From a virus, in the IMG/VR virus record IMGVR_UViG_3300046534_000729, positions 1 through 36,181 of that record: 36,181 nt of DNA. One strand, given 5' to 3'. The position numbers and the translations under genes are program-made. Below, in pieces: positions 30,404 through 36,027 of this stretch. Within the stretch, counting starts at the first letter, position 1, and every line of letters starts with the position of its first letter. The notes beneath the pieces are model-generated. The model did no database searches and was not told where the DNA came from. It saw only the letters and a list, made by a program, of their open reading frames with translations.

Positions 30404-30700
30404 TTATGTTTCGGCAGGTCCGTTAGTAAAACCAAATACCCCATACTCTTCTAAATGAACAATGTATGTATCCCATCCAATACGCTTATCAATTCCGCTT
30501 CCGTATTTTTCTATTGTTGTTTTGCTGCAATCATATTTTCCTACGCCATATTTATCCATCTCGGCTTGTAAGTCGTCTATCAGCATTTGTTTTGAGCTAT
30601 ACCCCTTAACTTCCGACATTGCACTATCTAAAGAGCCTCTTTGCGGTCGAAAAAGAAACATAACATCTTCATCAATTTGACTTATTTCGTTTTTTTGCAT
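30404..30700 (-). CDS. Hypothetical protein (98 aa)
   Basis: 98 residues, soluble, N-terminus polar (MQKNEISQIDEDVMFLFRPQ), then a helix (SSKQMLIDDLQAEMDKYG) and an aromatic-rich C-terminus (WDTYIVHLEEYGVFGFTNGP). Start ATG 30700 with SD AGGGGTATAGACA. No family recognised; lies in the nin-like region between the zinc-ribbon gene and Q. Confidence 0.6.
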   Translation of the reverse strand: MQKNEISQIDEDVMFLFRPQRGSLDSAMSEVKGYSSKQMLIDDLQAEMDKYGVGKYDCSKTTIEKYGSGIDKRIGWDTYIVHLEEYGVFGFTNGPAET

Positions 30701-30723
30701 TGTCTATACCCCTGTTGTTAGTG

Positions 30724-30915
30724 TTACAAAGCCTTAGCCTGCGCCGCTATCATTCTGCTATTTGGCACAACGCCTTGGCATTTATCGCATCCAAAATTCG
30801 GGTTAAGGCTGTAGGTGCAAGCATTCATTTGAATATGCGCTTTATATACTTCACCGCAACATTTGCAAGTAACAATCATTAAGCCTATTCCTACTTCTTG
30901 TTCTGTTAATCTCAT
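30724..30915 (-). CDS. Small zinc-ribbon-like protein (63 aa)
   Basis: 63 residues with CKCCGEVY near the N-terminus and GCDKCQGVV near the C-terminus: a CxxC...CxxC arrangement fitting a zinc ribbon. Small zinc-ribbon proteins of this size are common among the nin-region genes of lambdoid phages. Start after the NinG stop with the leader AGGTGAATAGATAATG, a variant of the repeated gene-junction cassette. Confidence 0.6.
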   Translation of the reverse strand: MRLTEQEVGIGLMIVTCKCCGEVYKAHIQMNACTYSLNPNFGCDKCQGVVPNSRMIAAQAKAL

Positions 30916-30918
30916 TAT

Positions 30919-31503
30919 CTATTCACCTATCCGCTGTTCGTGATGCTTGATCTTCTGTTTAAAGTATTTTTCTATATCCTTATAATCTTCGCATGTGCGC
31001 TTCATTGCGCCGCCTTTTAAGCTATCCAATCTTAACACCCTATCAATGCCTATCTTTTTGATTAGATTGCCCCTGTAGTCGTCTGAGTCGCCACCCTTGT
31101 ACATATTGCAATAGATCCGTTGGTAGTGAATATTATCTTCATCGTATCTGATTCTTGAGTTATTTCCTGATTCGTGATAATGACCAGCATTGCCATATCC
31201 ACCAATTGGCTTATTACAACAAATGCAAAGAAAACCTTTGTCGCGAATCTTTATCCATAAATGACAAGCATCCTTAGCCGCTTTCTTTCTTGTTTTAATA
31301 TCGTTGTCGTAATAGTCCCGATCTTGCCTTGCATTAATTTTCTTTTTTTCTTTCTTTGCCGACTTGATTAAATTGTCAGTTTTGGTCATGCCGTAAGCGT
31401 AAAGGCATTCTTTGCTGTGAAACTTGCCGGCCGTTACTACTATCATAGTATCTGATGGGAAGTAGCACTTACAATTTGTGCATCTATGCTTGCCGACTGC
31501 CAT
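30919..31503 (-). CDS. ninG: NinG (Rap) family recombination protein (194 aa)
   Basis: Pattern of NinG: an N-terminal zinc-binding part (CTNCKCYFPSDTMI ... CLYAYG), a Lys-rich middle, then CHLWIKIRDKGFLCICCNKP, AGHYHESGNNSRIRYDEDN and YCNMYKGG. The C-terminal part has an HNH-like core (GHYH and N-x-H). Lambda NinG/Rap is a Holliday-junction-type endonuclease acting in Red recombination, in keeping with the YqaJ exonuclease on the rightward operon. Length (204 in lambda) agrees. SD AAGGGGTAAGTA. Confidence 0.88.
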   Translation of the reverse strand: MAVGKHRCTNCKCYFPSDTMIVVTAGKFHSKECLYAYGMTKTDNLIKSAKKEKKKINARQDRDYYDNDIKTRKKAAKDACHLWIKIRDKGFLCICCNKPIGGYGNAGHYHESGNNSRIRYDEDNIHYQRIYCNMYKGGDSDDYRGNLIKKIGIDRVLRLDSLKGGAMKRTCEDYKDIEKYFKQKIKHHEQRIGE

Positions 31504-31538
31504 TACTTACCCCTTATTTGTGTTTTATGGTGTTATGT

Positions 31539-31712
31539 TTACTTGTCCATCCAGTTAGTACAGCCATAGGCCATATCATAAGTACCCTCTTGTAGCTTCT
31601 TGCATCGTTTACAAGCGCGTAGTGGGTAAAAGCTTGATTTTGTCTTCAAATTATTAGCGTTTTCCCACTTATGCCAACCAAAAAAACATAAAAACCTAAA
31701 TTTTGACTTCAT
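31539..31712 (-). CDS. Small Cys-containing protein, DUF1660-like (57 aa)
   Basis: A 57-codon frame, ATG 31712 with leader CGGGGTAAGTAATGAAG. The start FRFLCFFGWHKWENANN with a later CKRCKKL resembles the short DUF1660 type (C-x(2-3)-GH-x-W then C-x-x-C), which may bind zinc. It lies between the 37-aa membrane peptide and ninG. Identification is tentative. Confidence 0.55.
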   Translation of the reverse strand: MKSKFRFLCFFGWHKWENANNLKTKSSFYPLRACKRCKKLQEGTYDMAYGCTNWMDK

Positions 31713-31825
31713 TACTTACCCCGCGTTGATTTAATTGCTATATCGCAGACCTGAACCGCTACAATCACAAATGCTAATACTAGTAGCCAATCGTAATAAT
31801 CTGCGACAAATATGTAAATTTTCAT
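31712..31825 (-). CDS. Single-span membrane peptide (37 aa)
   Basis: 37 codons with TAATG overlaps on both sides (NinB-like gene stop/ATG 31825; TAA/ATG 31712), which makes translation very likely. One membrane segment (YDWLLVLAFVIVAVQVC, residues 11-27) and a short basic tail (IKSTRGK). Function unknown. Confidence 0.6.
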   Translation of the reverse strand: MKIYIFVADYYDWLLVLAFVIVAVQVCDIAIKSTRGK

Positions 31826-32136
31826 TAGCACTTACCTCCATTATGGTGATTAGGCCAATCAACTGTAACCCCATGCTTCTCGCCGGTATGCCTGATTAAG
31901 ACTTTCCAAACTTCTTGTATCTCGACAGTGCTTAATTCGCTCGATGTCTTTTCGTACATGACCATTGCGATAGGATTGAACATAAACTTTTTAACCGAGG
32001 ATTCTGTCCAAGGTATATCGAAAGCCGGTTTTAATACCTTTCGCATATCCAAACCAGCATCGTTAAACTTATCGCCCAAACTTCTTAAGCCTTGGTGAAG
32101 GCTGCCGTTTTGTGGGATAGAGCGCTTTTTACTCAT
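31825..32136 (-). CDS. NinB-like recombination protein (103 aa)
   Basis: ATG 32136 (MSKKRSIPQN) with SD AAGGAG is chosen over the frame opening at 32160, and overlaps the previous stop as TGATG. The layout RSIPQNGSLHQGLRSLGDKF, GLDMRKVLKPAFDIPWTESS, then SSELSTVEIQEVWKVLIRHT and GEKHGVTVDWP recalls NinB (SxDQN-x-x-L ... F-E-L-x-G-E-x-GV-W). NinB binds single-stranded DNA in lambda. Shorter than lambda NinB (146 aa); its NinG neighbour supports the call. Confidence 0.55.
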   Translation of the reverse strand: MSKKRSIPQNGSLHQGLRSLGDKFNDAGLDMRKVLKPAFDIPWTESSVKKFMFNPIAMVMYEKTSSELSTVEIQEVWKVLIRHTGEKHGVTVDWPNHHNGGKC

Positions 32137-32321
32137 CACATAGACTCCTTGTTGCCCCAAAATACCGCGTTCTGCTTTGCCAACTTTCGCTTTAATCGCT
32201 CAACTTCAATTTTTAGATCGTTATTTTCTTTGGTAGTTGCTGCGTGTTGCCTTGCTGCTATTTCAAGACCTTTTTCAAATCTGTTTGATAACTGTTCCCA
32301 TTCTGCCGCTGTTTTTTTCAT
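32136..32321 (-). CDS. Small coiled-coil protein (61 aa)
   Basis: 61 residues, almost all one charged helix with heptad spacing (NNDLKIEVERLKRKLAKQNA). SD AAGGTGTAATAGC. Reminiscent of small dimerising phage regulators or structural helices, but nothing more specific can be said. Confidence 0.6.
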   Translation of the reverse strand: MKKTAAEWEQLSNRFEKGLEIAARQHAATTKENNDLKIEVERLKRKLAKQNAVFWGNKESM

Positions 32322-32325
32322 GCTA

Positions 32326-32601
32326 TTACACCTTTCTATCGTTGCTGTCGTTATCCTTTAGTGCTTCCCACTCAGCGAATAGGAAATCTCTAGATCTTAT
32401 ATCTAGCATATCCAATGCTTGATCTAGTTTTTCGTCAAACTCATTGATGAGATTTTGCTTTAGCCATAGCTCATCAAGTGCCTCAGTTAATGCTTTTGTT
32501 ATGTCTTTTTTAGATAAAGGGTAGGTGTAGTCTCTTTCCCCTAGCATAGATGCAGTTTTTTCAACAGACGCTTCACCACTTGGTAGCTCATATTTACTCA
32601 T
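32326..32601 (-). CDS. Hypothetical protein (91 aa)
   Basis: 91 residues, helical and acidic (EALDELWLKQNLINEFDEKL). Start ATG 32601 overlaps the previous stop as TGATG; the frame itself opens at TTG 32604. An N-terminal stretch (SMLGERDYTYPLSKKDITKA) is unlike anything I recognise. Part of the small-gene string between SSB and ninG. Confidence 0.6.
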   Translation of the reverse strand: MSKYELPSGEASVEKTASMLGERDYTYPLSKKDITKALTEALDELWLKQNLINEFDEKLDQALDMLDIRSRDFLFAEWEALKDNDSNDRKV

Positions 32602-32738
32602 CAACCCGTCCTATCGTTGTAGTCGGTTTCGTCGTCATTATCTGGCATATCCGTTTGATAGAAAAAGAAAGCGCACAATGCCAGTAATCCGACCGTAAGC
32701 AAAATTATAGTTGTTGCCGCTATTATCCAGAATGTCAT
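32601..32738 (-). CDS. Single-span membrane peptide (45 aa)
   Basis: ATG 32738 (MTFWIIAATT) is preferred because it overlaps the previous stop as ATGA; the open frame extends to 32801 but the added part reads through the previous gene. One membrane segment (FWIIAATTIILLTVGLLALC) and an acidic tail (DMPDNDDETDYNDRT). Function unknown. Confidence 0.6.
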   Translation of the reverse strand: MTFWIIAATTIILLTVGLLALCAFFFYQTDMPDNDDETDYNDRTG

Positions 32739-32941
32739 TTTGTAATCTCGCATAGTTGCTTGGCTTCTGCTAAAGAACCGGCTGGGCCTAAGTTTTCCCA
32801 TCGTCGCTGGATTGACGCTTGATACCTGTTATCTTGCTTGGTGATTAAATACGGGCCCGACTTAATGCAGTGCATACCGCCAGACCTTGTTGGTTCTTCC
32901 CAAACGAGGGTCATTTTTTCATCTAAGTTGACGTTTCCCAT
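32735..32941 (-). CDS. Hypothetical protein (68 aa)
   Basis: 68 residues, soluble, beta then helix (MTLVWEEPTRSGGMHCIKSG, ... GPAGSLAEAKQLCEITK). The tail AxAK-x-x-C resembles small phage proteins that follow SSB. SD GAGGCCGGTCAT. Family not assigned. Confidence 0.6.
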   Translation of the reverse strand: MGNVNLDEKMTLVWEEPTRSGGMHCIKSGPYLITKQDNRYQASIQRRWENLGPAGSLAEAKQLCEITK

Positions 32942-32955
32942 ATGACCGGCCTCTG

Positions 32956-33417
32956 CTAGTAAGCTCTAAAATCAATTGGGCCGAAGGGAATATCATCCTC
33001 AAAACCATCTACACCACCGCCAGACCCGCCCGCTGCTGGTGCTTGCTTATTGCCAGCTTCAAAAGTATGTGGCTGTCTCTGCGCTGGTGCGGATGACTGA
33101 CCATCACTCTTACCGCCAATCAAGTCCAAATCATCAACGTTAACCTTGAGCGTTTTTTGCGTTGTGCCGTCTTCTCCCTTCCACTCGTCAAGTGTTAGTT
33201 GACCACTGATGCATACTTGAGCGCCCTTCGTCAAATATTGTGGAAGCTGCCCTTCTGCGCGTTTCCCAAATAGAGCGCAATTGGCCCATGTTGTTTTTTC
33301 CTTATCGCCAAAGCCAGACTTGACCGCTACAGAAAAAGAGCAAACACTCATTCCGCTTTGAGTTACTTTTACTTCTGCGTCTTTGCCTAAATTACCCGTA
33401 AATATAAATTTGTTCAT
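32956..33417 (-). CDS. ssb: Single-stranded DNA-binding protein (153 aa)
   Basis: The OB-fold pattern is complete: MNKFIFTGNLGKDAEVKVTQ, SVCSFSVAVKSGF, TTWANCALFGKRAEGQLPQY, GAQVCISGQLTLDEWKGEDG and KTLKVNVDDLDLIG. A disordered Gly/Gln/Pro-rich tail follows, with the acidic tip DDIPF that recruits host repair and replication proteins; here eight residues (GPIDFRAY) extend past the tip, so interaction with the host partners may be modified. Start at the conserved junction AGGAGAATAGAACATG. Protects ssDNA at replication and recombination. Confidence 0.92.
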   Translation of the reverse strand: MNKFIFTGNLGKDAEVKVTQSGMSVCSFSVAVKSGFGDKEKTTWANCALFGKRAEGQLPQYLTKGAQVCISGQLTLDEWKGEDGTTQKTLKVNVDDLDLIGGKSDGQSSAPAQRQPHTFEAGNKQAPAAGGSGGGVDGFEDDIPFGPIDFRAY

Positions 33418-33420
33418 GTT

Positions 33421-33879
33421 CTATTCTCCTTTTGATTTGAAAAGTTCTTTTATATTTTTTATAGCCAATGAATAGTCGCCGTCATCGTAACCATGCGGGT
33501 CTATATTTGATCCAAAAACTATAAGTATATCCATTAATTTTTTATCTTGATCAGGAAGAGTATCTCTATATTGTTTATTTTTTCTAAAATTAAAAGAATC
33601 ATGTATCATGTTCTCTTCTCCCTCGAAGTCGTAAGTTAGTTTAAAAATATCAGGCTTGCAGGGGTAATATTCACCCTTGACTCCTTTTATAATGTAATCA
33701 CCTTTATCCACTCGCATAGATCCTTCTAGCGTTTCAATTCTGAGATTAATAATTAAATCTGGCGTGTCTCTGTGACCGTCACAAGACATCATTTTGCATC
33801 CAATTTTATTAAAGGTGGTTCTTGATTCGTTCCATACCCATGCCTCGATTACTACTGGCTTCTTTCTAAACTTTGGCAT
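33421..33879 (-). CDS. Conserved phage protein of unknown function (152 aa)
   Basis: ATG 33879 (MPKFRKKPVVIEAW) with leader AGGAGAATAGAACAATG. The frame opens at 33969, but that part is a shadow of the next gene. The segments FRKKPVVIEAWV, MRVDKGDYIIKGVKGEYYPC and KPDIFKLTYDFEGEE form a well-known phage domain of unknown role (often found near replication genes). The C-terminal 45 residues are a helical extension. Ends in GE followed by TAG inside the next junction cassette. Confidence 0.8.
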   Translation of the reverse strand: MPKFRKKPVVIEAWVWNESRTTFNKIGCKMMSCDGHRDTPDLIINLRIETLEGSMRVDKGDYIIKGVKGEYYPCKPDIFKLTYDFEGEENMIHDSFNFRKNKQYRDTLPDQDKKLMDILIVFGSNIDPHGYDDGDYSLAIKNIKELFKSKGE

Positions 33880-33883
33880 TGTT

Positions 33884-34093
33884 CTATTCTCCTTCAAGTA
33901 AACCACAACCAACAGCGCAGTCATAACAATGTGGTAAGCCATCATCGTCAAGAATATTATCTTCCTCACAATTGCCGGTAGGTTCTTCGCATTTTGAGCA
34001 AAGTTCTAATGTTCCAGGGTAGTTTCTATTATTCCATTTTGCGTGATCTGATTGACTCATTGCGTGTCTTTTGCCGACAGGCCATGTATTCAT
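33884..34093 (-). CDS. Cys-rich, putative zinc-binding protein (69 aa)
   Basis: 69 residues. NYPGTLELCSKCEEPTGNCE followed by CYDCAVGC: four to six Cys as CxxC...C...CxxC, a metal-binding arrangement found in short phage proteins with the start (N)YPGTxxLCxxCGEPTGxCE. Start at ATG 34093 in the AGGAGAATAGAACATG cassette; the stop TAG lies in the next cassette. Function unknown. Confidence 0.7.
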   Translation of the reverse strand: MNTWPVGKRHAMSQSDHAKWNNRNYPGTLELCSKCEEPTGNCEEDNILDDDGLPHCYDCAVGCGLLEGE

Positions 34094-34096
34094 GTT

Positions 34097-34399
34097 CTAT
34101 TCTCCTAAACGGTTTATTTTTAAGCTGGCTGACTCGGTAAACTTTTGGTTTAACAAGTCGGATATTTCTTTAGCTGACTTGACTAACTCGTCATAGCTAT
34201 TTGACCCAGACGACCTTAACATTTCTTCACCGAGACTTTTAACGCATTGCTCAAGATCACCATAAAACGACTTTGATACCCATTCGACCGATACGACCTT
34301 AGTTTCTTTGTCGGTTACGTTCTGAGATTTCTTGATCATCCATTGTCGAGTGTCTGATGCTATCGCGTAGGTGTCTGATACTGGTATAAAGTTACTCAT
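34097..34399 (-). CDS. Hypothetical protein (100 aa)
   Basis: 100 residues: a beta-like N-terminal part (ISDTYAIASDTRQWMIKKSQ type sequence) and a helical C-terminal part (DLEQCVKSLGEEMLRSSGSN). No family recognised. ATG 34399 and the terminal GE-TAG both lie in junction cassettes. Confidence 0.6.
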   Translation of the reverse strand: MSNFIPVSDTYAIASDTRQWMIKKSQNVTDKETKVVSVEWVSKSFYGDLEQCVKSLGEEMLRSSGSNSYDELVKSAKEISDLLNQKFTESASLKINRLGE

Positions 34400-34425
34400 G
34401 TTCTATTCTCCTGGTTGGTTGCTAA

Positions 34426-34625
34426 TTAATCAAAGTATATAAGTAGTGAGCCGTCTAGGTCTCCAGTTATTCCCCTGCTTGGGAGACTCCACGGGACATA
34501 CTGAAATAAGTATGTTTCTGCTTTCGCTTCATCAGCCAAAGGATGTGTAATCAAATGCAGGGCCAGATGCTTCTATGTCAACGGCTCTGAGAAGCCCACG
34601 GCTTATATACTCTGTTTGTTGTCAT
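34426..34625 (-). pseudogene. Broken gene remnant or structured RNA spacer
   Basis: A junction cassette (GGGAGAATAGACCATG) opens a frame at 34625 that ends after 15 codons (MTTNRVYKPWASQSR). Two further frames continue in coding-like fashion: about 34577-34523 (AVDIEASGPAFDYTSFG) and 34529-34426 (ADEAKAETYLFQYVPW, then SLPSRGITGDLDGSLLIYFD), each after a +1 step. This looks like a gene of about 65 codons broken by two indels. Hairpins at 34459-34487 (GTCTCC/GGAGAC) and 34496-34515 (ACATACT/AGTATGT) offer an RNA-structure reading instead. Confidence 0.45.
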
Positions 34626-34628
34626 GGT

Positions 34629-34796
34629 CTATTCTCCCGTTAATTTGTTTTCGCGAAACTCAGCCAACTTATCGACCAGATATTGTTTTTCGTCTGGTGT
34701 TACGTCAGGTCGATAATAGACAAAGCCTTGGTCAGCTTTACGCTTTCGTAGTGCTTTGTTGTCTGCTGCTCTGGATTTTGGTTTATTTGTTTTCAT
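34629..34796 (-). CDS. Small basic protein, possible ribbon-helix-helix-like regulator (55 aa)
   Basis: 55 codons, ATG 34796 with SD-like AGGGTATG below leader hairpin copy 3. The N-terminal 20 residues are strongly basic (KPKSRAADNKALRKRKADQG), then FVYYRPDVTPDEKQYLVDKL. The RKRK-A-x-x-GF-V-x(4)-V-T-P pattern resembles short Arc/CopG-like or plasmid antitoxin-type DNA binders. Ends in GE, with TAG inside the next cassette. Function inferred only loosely. Confidence 0.6.
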   Translation of the reverse strand: MKTNKPKSRAADNKALRKRKADQGFVYYRPDVTPDEKQYLVDKLAEFRENKLTGE

Positions 34797-34804
34797 ACCC
34801 TAAA

Positions 34805-34822
34805 AGCCTCATTTAAGAGGCT
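34805..34822 (-). terminator. Repeated leader hairpin, copy 3
   Basis: AGCCTC ATTTAA GAGGCT, then on the minus strand TTTTAGGGTATG, the start of the 55-aa gene. Same element as at 366-383 and 487-503. It lies directly downstream of the tRNA-like locus and might end that RNA. Confidence 0.5.
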
Positions 34823-34879
34823 GGTTAAACTTATTAATCTGCTGGGGTTCTGGAGTTTATAATTAATAAAGTGCTTAGT

Positions 34880-35040
34880 TTGTGGCTACTGTGAGCAGGA
34901 AGGGATCGAACCAACGACCTTCCAGCTAAATGGTTATGTCAGGCTATAAACCCCTATATCACCAAAAGCACTGGACGCTCTCCCATCTGAGCTACTGCCC
35001 AGCCCCGCAACATGTATGGGGACGTTTACAGTAACCACAA
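34880..35040. repeat. 13-bp inverted repeat enclosing the tRNA-like RNA
   Basis: TTGTGGCTACTGT (34880-34892) and ACAGTAACCACAA (35028-35040) pair over 13 bp with one G.U in the RNA. The arm at 34892 abuts the tRNA-like 3' acceptor strand; on the other side 26 bases intervene, in which CCCC and GGGG (CCCCATACATGTTGCGGGG) form a small hairpin. The long stem would hold the whole domain. Confidence 0.65.
34892..35001 (-). ncRNA. tRNA-like RNA with a 45-nt anticodon loop
   Basis: On the minus strand: acceptor TGGGCAG (35001-34995) pairs fully with CTGCTCA (34898-34892); TA; D-arm GCTC-AGATGGGA-GAGC; anticodon-arm stem TCCAG (34975-34971) with CTGGA (34925-34921); variable loop AGGTC; T-loop TTCGATC. 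Both arms have the conserved tRNA bases. Two features are abnormal: the anticodon loop has 45 bases instead of 7, so no anticodon can be read, and the T-stem has two mismatches (GTTGG/CCTTC). It is a disrupted or intron-bearing tRNA, or a tRNA mimic. The surrounding 13-bp stem and a promoter upstream support expression as a stable RNA. Confidence 0.6.
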
Positions 35041-35087
35041 TCTAAACACTCTATTTCTTTCTGCCTTTTCGCTGTTTCAATACCCAC

Positions 35088-35116
35088 ATAGTATAGTATC
35101 GCGAGACACAGTGCAA
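35088..35116 (-). promoter_or_regulatory. Promoter for the tRNA-like RNA
   Basis: TTGCAC at 35116-35111, a 17-base spacer and TACTAT at 35093-35088 (TATACT at 35095-35090 lies 15 bases away and overlaps). No coding frame of size follows for 290 bases apart from the tRNA-like RNA, so the likely product is a structured RNA with an approx. 45-base leader. Confidence 0.5.
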
Positions 35117-35179
35117 GGGTTATTTAATGTTTATTTTTCCTGCTCTGCTTTGTGCATCCTAAAAGTAAATACAATTGAT

Positions 35180-35326
35180 TTATAGTAATTGTTTTTGATC
35201 TTTTGCTAAGTGCCAAGAGATGCGGATATTGCACTTTACGCAATATTTATAATTGAGAGTAGCCACCAGTGCTAAGTTGGTGTTTTTGCACTGTGGACAC
35301 TCTTTTGTGGTTTTATTAAGTGGCAA
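35180..35326 (-). CDS. Zinc-ribbon protein with upstream in-frame stop (48 aa)
   Basis: TTG start at 35326 (SD AAAAAGGCATAACC), 48 codons, TAA at 35180. CPQCKNTN at residues 10-17 and CVKCNIRI at 29-36 form a zinc ribbon, followed by WHLAKDQKQLL, the usual end of small phage zinc-ribbon proteins. The same frame extends upstream to ATG 35362 with SD GAGAGGACTGAAGCA, but codon 11 is TAA (35330-35332), two codons before the TTG. The original product was probably about 60 aa; now it is either restarted at TTG or inactive. Confidence 0.6.
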   Translation of the reverse strand: MPLNKTTKECPQCKNTNLALVATLNYKYCVKCNIRISWHLAKDQKQLL

Positions 35327-35329
35327 CGG

Positions 35330-35362
35330 TTATGCCTTTTTCTTCGTCGGTTTGACTACCAT
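35330..35362 (-). CDS. 10-codon leader frame of the zinc-ribbon gene
   Basis: ATG 35362 with a strong SD, then VVKPTKKKA and TAA. It is in the same frame as the zinc-ribbon coding sequence that restarts at TTG 35326. Probably the cut-off start of that gene (CAA to TAA change would suffice). Whether it functions as a coupling leader peptide cannot be decided here. Confidence 0.4.
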   Translation of the reverse strand: MVVKPTKKKA

Positions 35363-35366
35363 TGCT

Positions 35367-35606
35367 TCAGTCCTCTCTGGGTTGAAAGTTTAATATTAAG
35401 TTGTTGATAGCGGCGATTTGCCTTTCATCGCATTGTAAAAATATGTCTATTTGAGTAAGAACACCTATGTTTAAATGCTCTGGCTTTTTTACTTCTACTG
35501 TTGACCAACGCCATTTACAAGAAACGCATTCATACCGGCGGCGACGATAGCCAGCAAAAGGGCGCGAATCAACACATTTTGATTTTTCATGCGCGCACTT
35601 CTTCAT
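35367..35606 (-). CDS. NrdR-like zinc-ribbon protein (79 aa)
   Basis: The N-terminal 38 residues (CAHEKSKCVDSRPFAGYRRR, RYECVSCKWRWSTVEV) match the zinc ribbon of the ribonucleotide reductase regulator NrdR: C-x(n)-C, DSRP, RRRRYEC-x-x-C, RW-ST-E. The ATP-cone of NrdR is absent; instead there is a 40-residue helical tail. Short NrdR-ribbon proteins occur in many phages and are thought to bind DNA, but a role in nucleotide control is unproven. Start ATG 35606. Confidence 0.75.
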   Translation of the reverse strand: MKKCAHEKSKCVDSRPFAGYRRRRYECVSCKWRWSTVEVKKPEHLNIGVLTQIDIFLQCDERQIAAINNLILNFQPRED

Positions 35607-35643
35607 GCTGTGTTAATATTTTCTTCGGTGATCGTTCTTTCAA

Positions 35644-36006
35644 TCATTGGTCTATACCTCTTTCTTCGTCAGTTAGTGCGCGGTAATACGCATATTGATC
35701 TCCTGCACAATAAACAGAAAATTTCTCACCCGTTCCAAACCTCAAAAACTTGTCGAAGAAGGGTTCAATATCTTCGTAATCCCAAACCGCTATTACTTCG
35801 TTAGGTTTAGGTATGTACTCTCCTACTTCAATTAGGTCTTCTTGAGGCGTCTTGCTCCTTCTATACGCAACCCCTGCCAATGTGTAGGTTTCACAATTAC
35901 CATTGGTTAAAGTTACAACAGGGTAAAATCCAGTCGCTTCAATAGATAACACCTTTACAGTGTCGCCTTGACCATTTGTATACTTCTTATCCATGCTAAT
36001 TATCAT
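35644..36006 (-). CDS. Hypothetical protein (120 aa)
   Basis: 120 residues. ATG 36006 is chosen for the SD GAGGATTGAATA; ATG 35994 is the alternative. N-terminal SH3-like beta run (YTNGQGDTVKVLSIEATGFY ... VTLTNGNCETYTLAG), then Asp/Glu/Phe-rich C-terminus (WDYEDIEPFFDKFLRF). Resembles small KOW/SH3-like phage proteins with no known role. No family assigned. Confidence 0.65.
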   Translation of the reverse strand: MIISMDKKYTNGQGDTVKVLSIEATGFYPVVTLTNGNCETYTLAGVAYRRSKTPQEDLIEVGEYIPKPNEVIAVWDYEDIEPFFDKFLRFGTGEKFSVYCAGDQYAYYRALTDEERGIDQ

Positions 36007-36027
36007 TATTCAATCCTCAATATAAAA

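Larger units (their letters stand above)
34797..35179. other. 383-base interval without a confident protein gene
   Basis: Holds, in leftward order, a 9-codon frame of no weight (MHKAEQEK), the promoter at 35088-35116, the 13-bp inverted repeat, the tRNA-like RNA and leader hairpin copy 3. The rest is A+T-rich with no frame of size on either strand. Confidence 0.6.

Noticed and set aside
33880-33969. Membrane-like N-terminal extension of the 152-aa protein
   Set aside because: It is an antiphase reading of the Cys-rich gene 33884-34093; the junction cassette fixes the start at 33879.
34426-34625. Programmed frameshifting
   Set aside because: Two separate +1 steps without a recognisable slippery site or stimulator would be needed.
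34892-35001. A functional, ordinary tRNA or a tmRNA
   Set aside because: The anticodon loop is 45 nt, so no anticodon is defined, and the T-stem is mispaired. tmRNA tag-peptide and pseudoknots are absent.
35330-35332. Genome-wide stop-codon recoding (TAA suppression)
   Set aside because: Many genes end in TAA within tight TAATG overlaps, so TAA is a normal stop here; the one in-frame case fits a point mutation.
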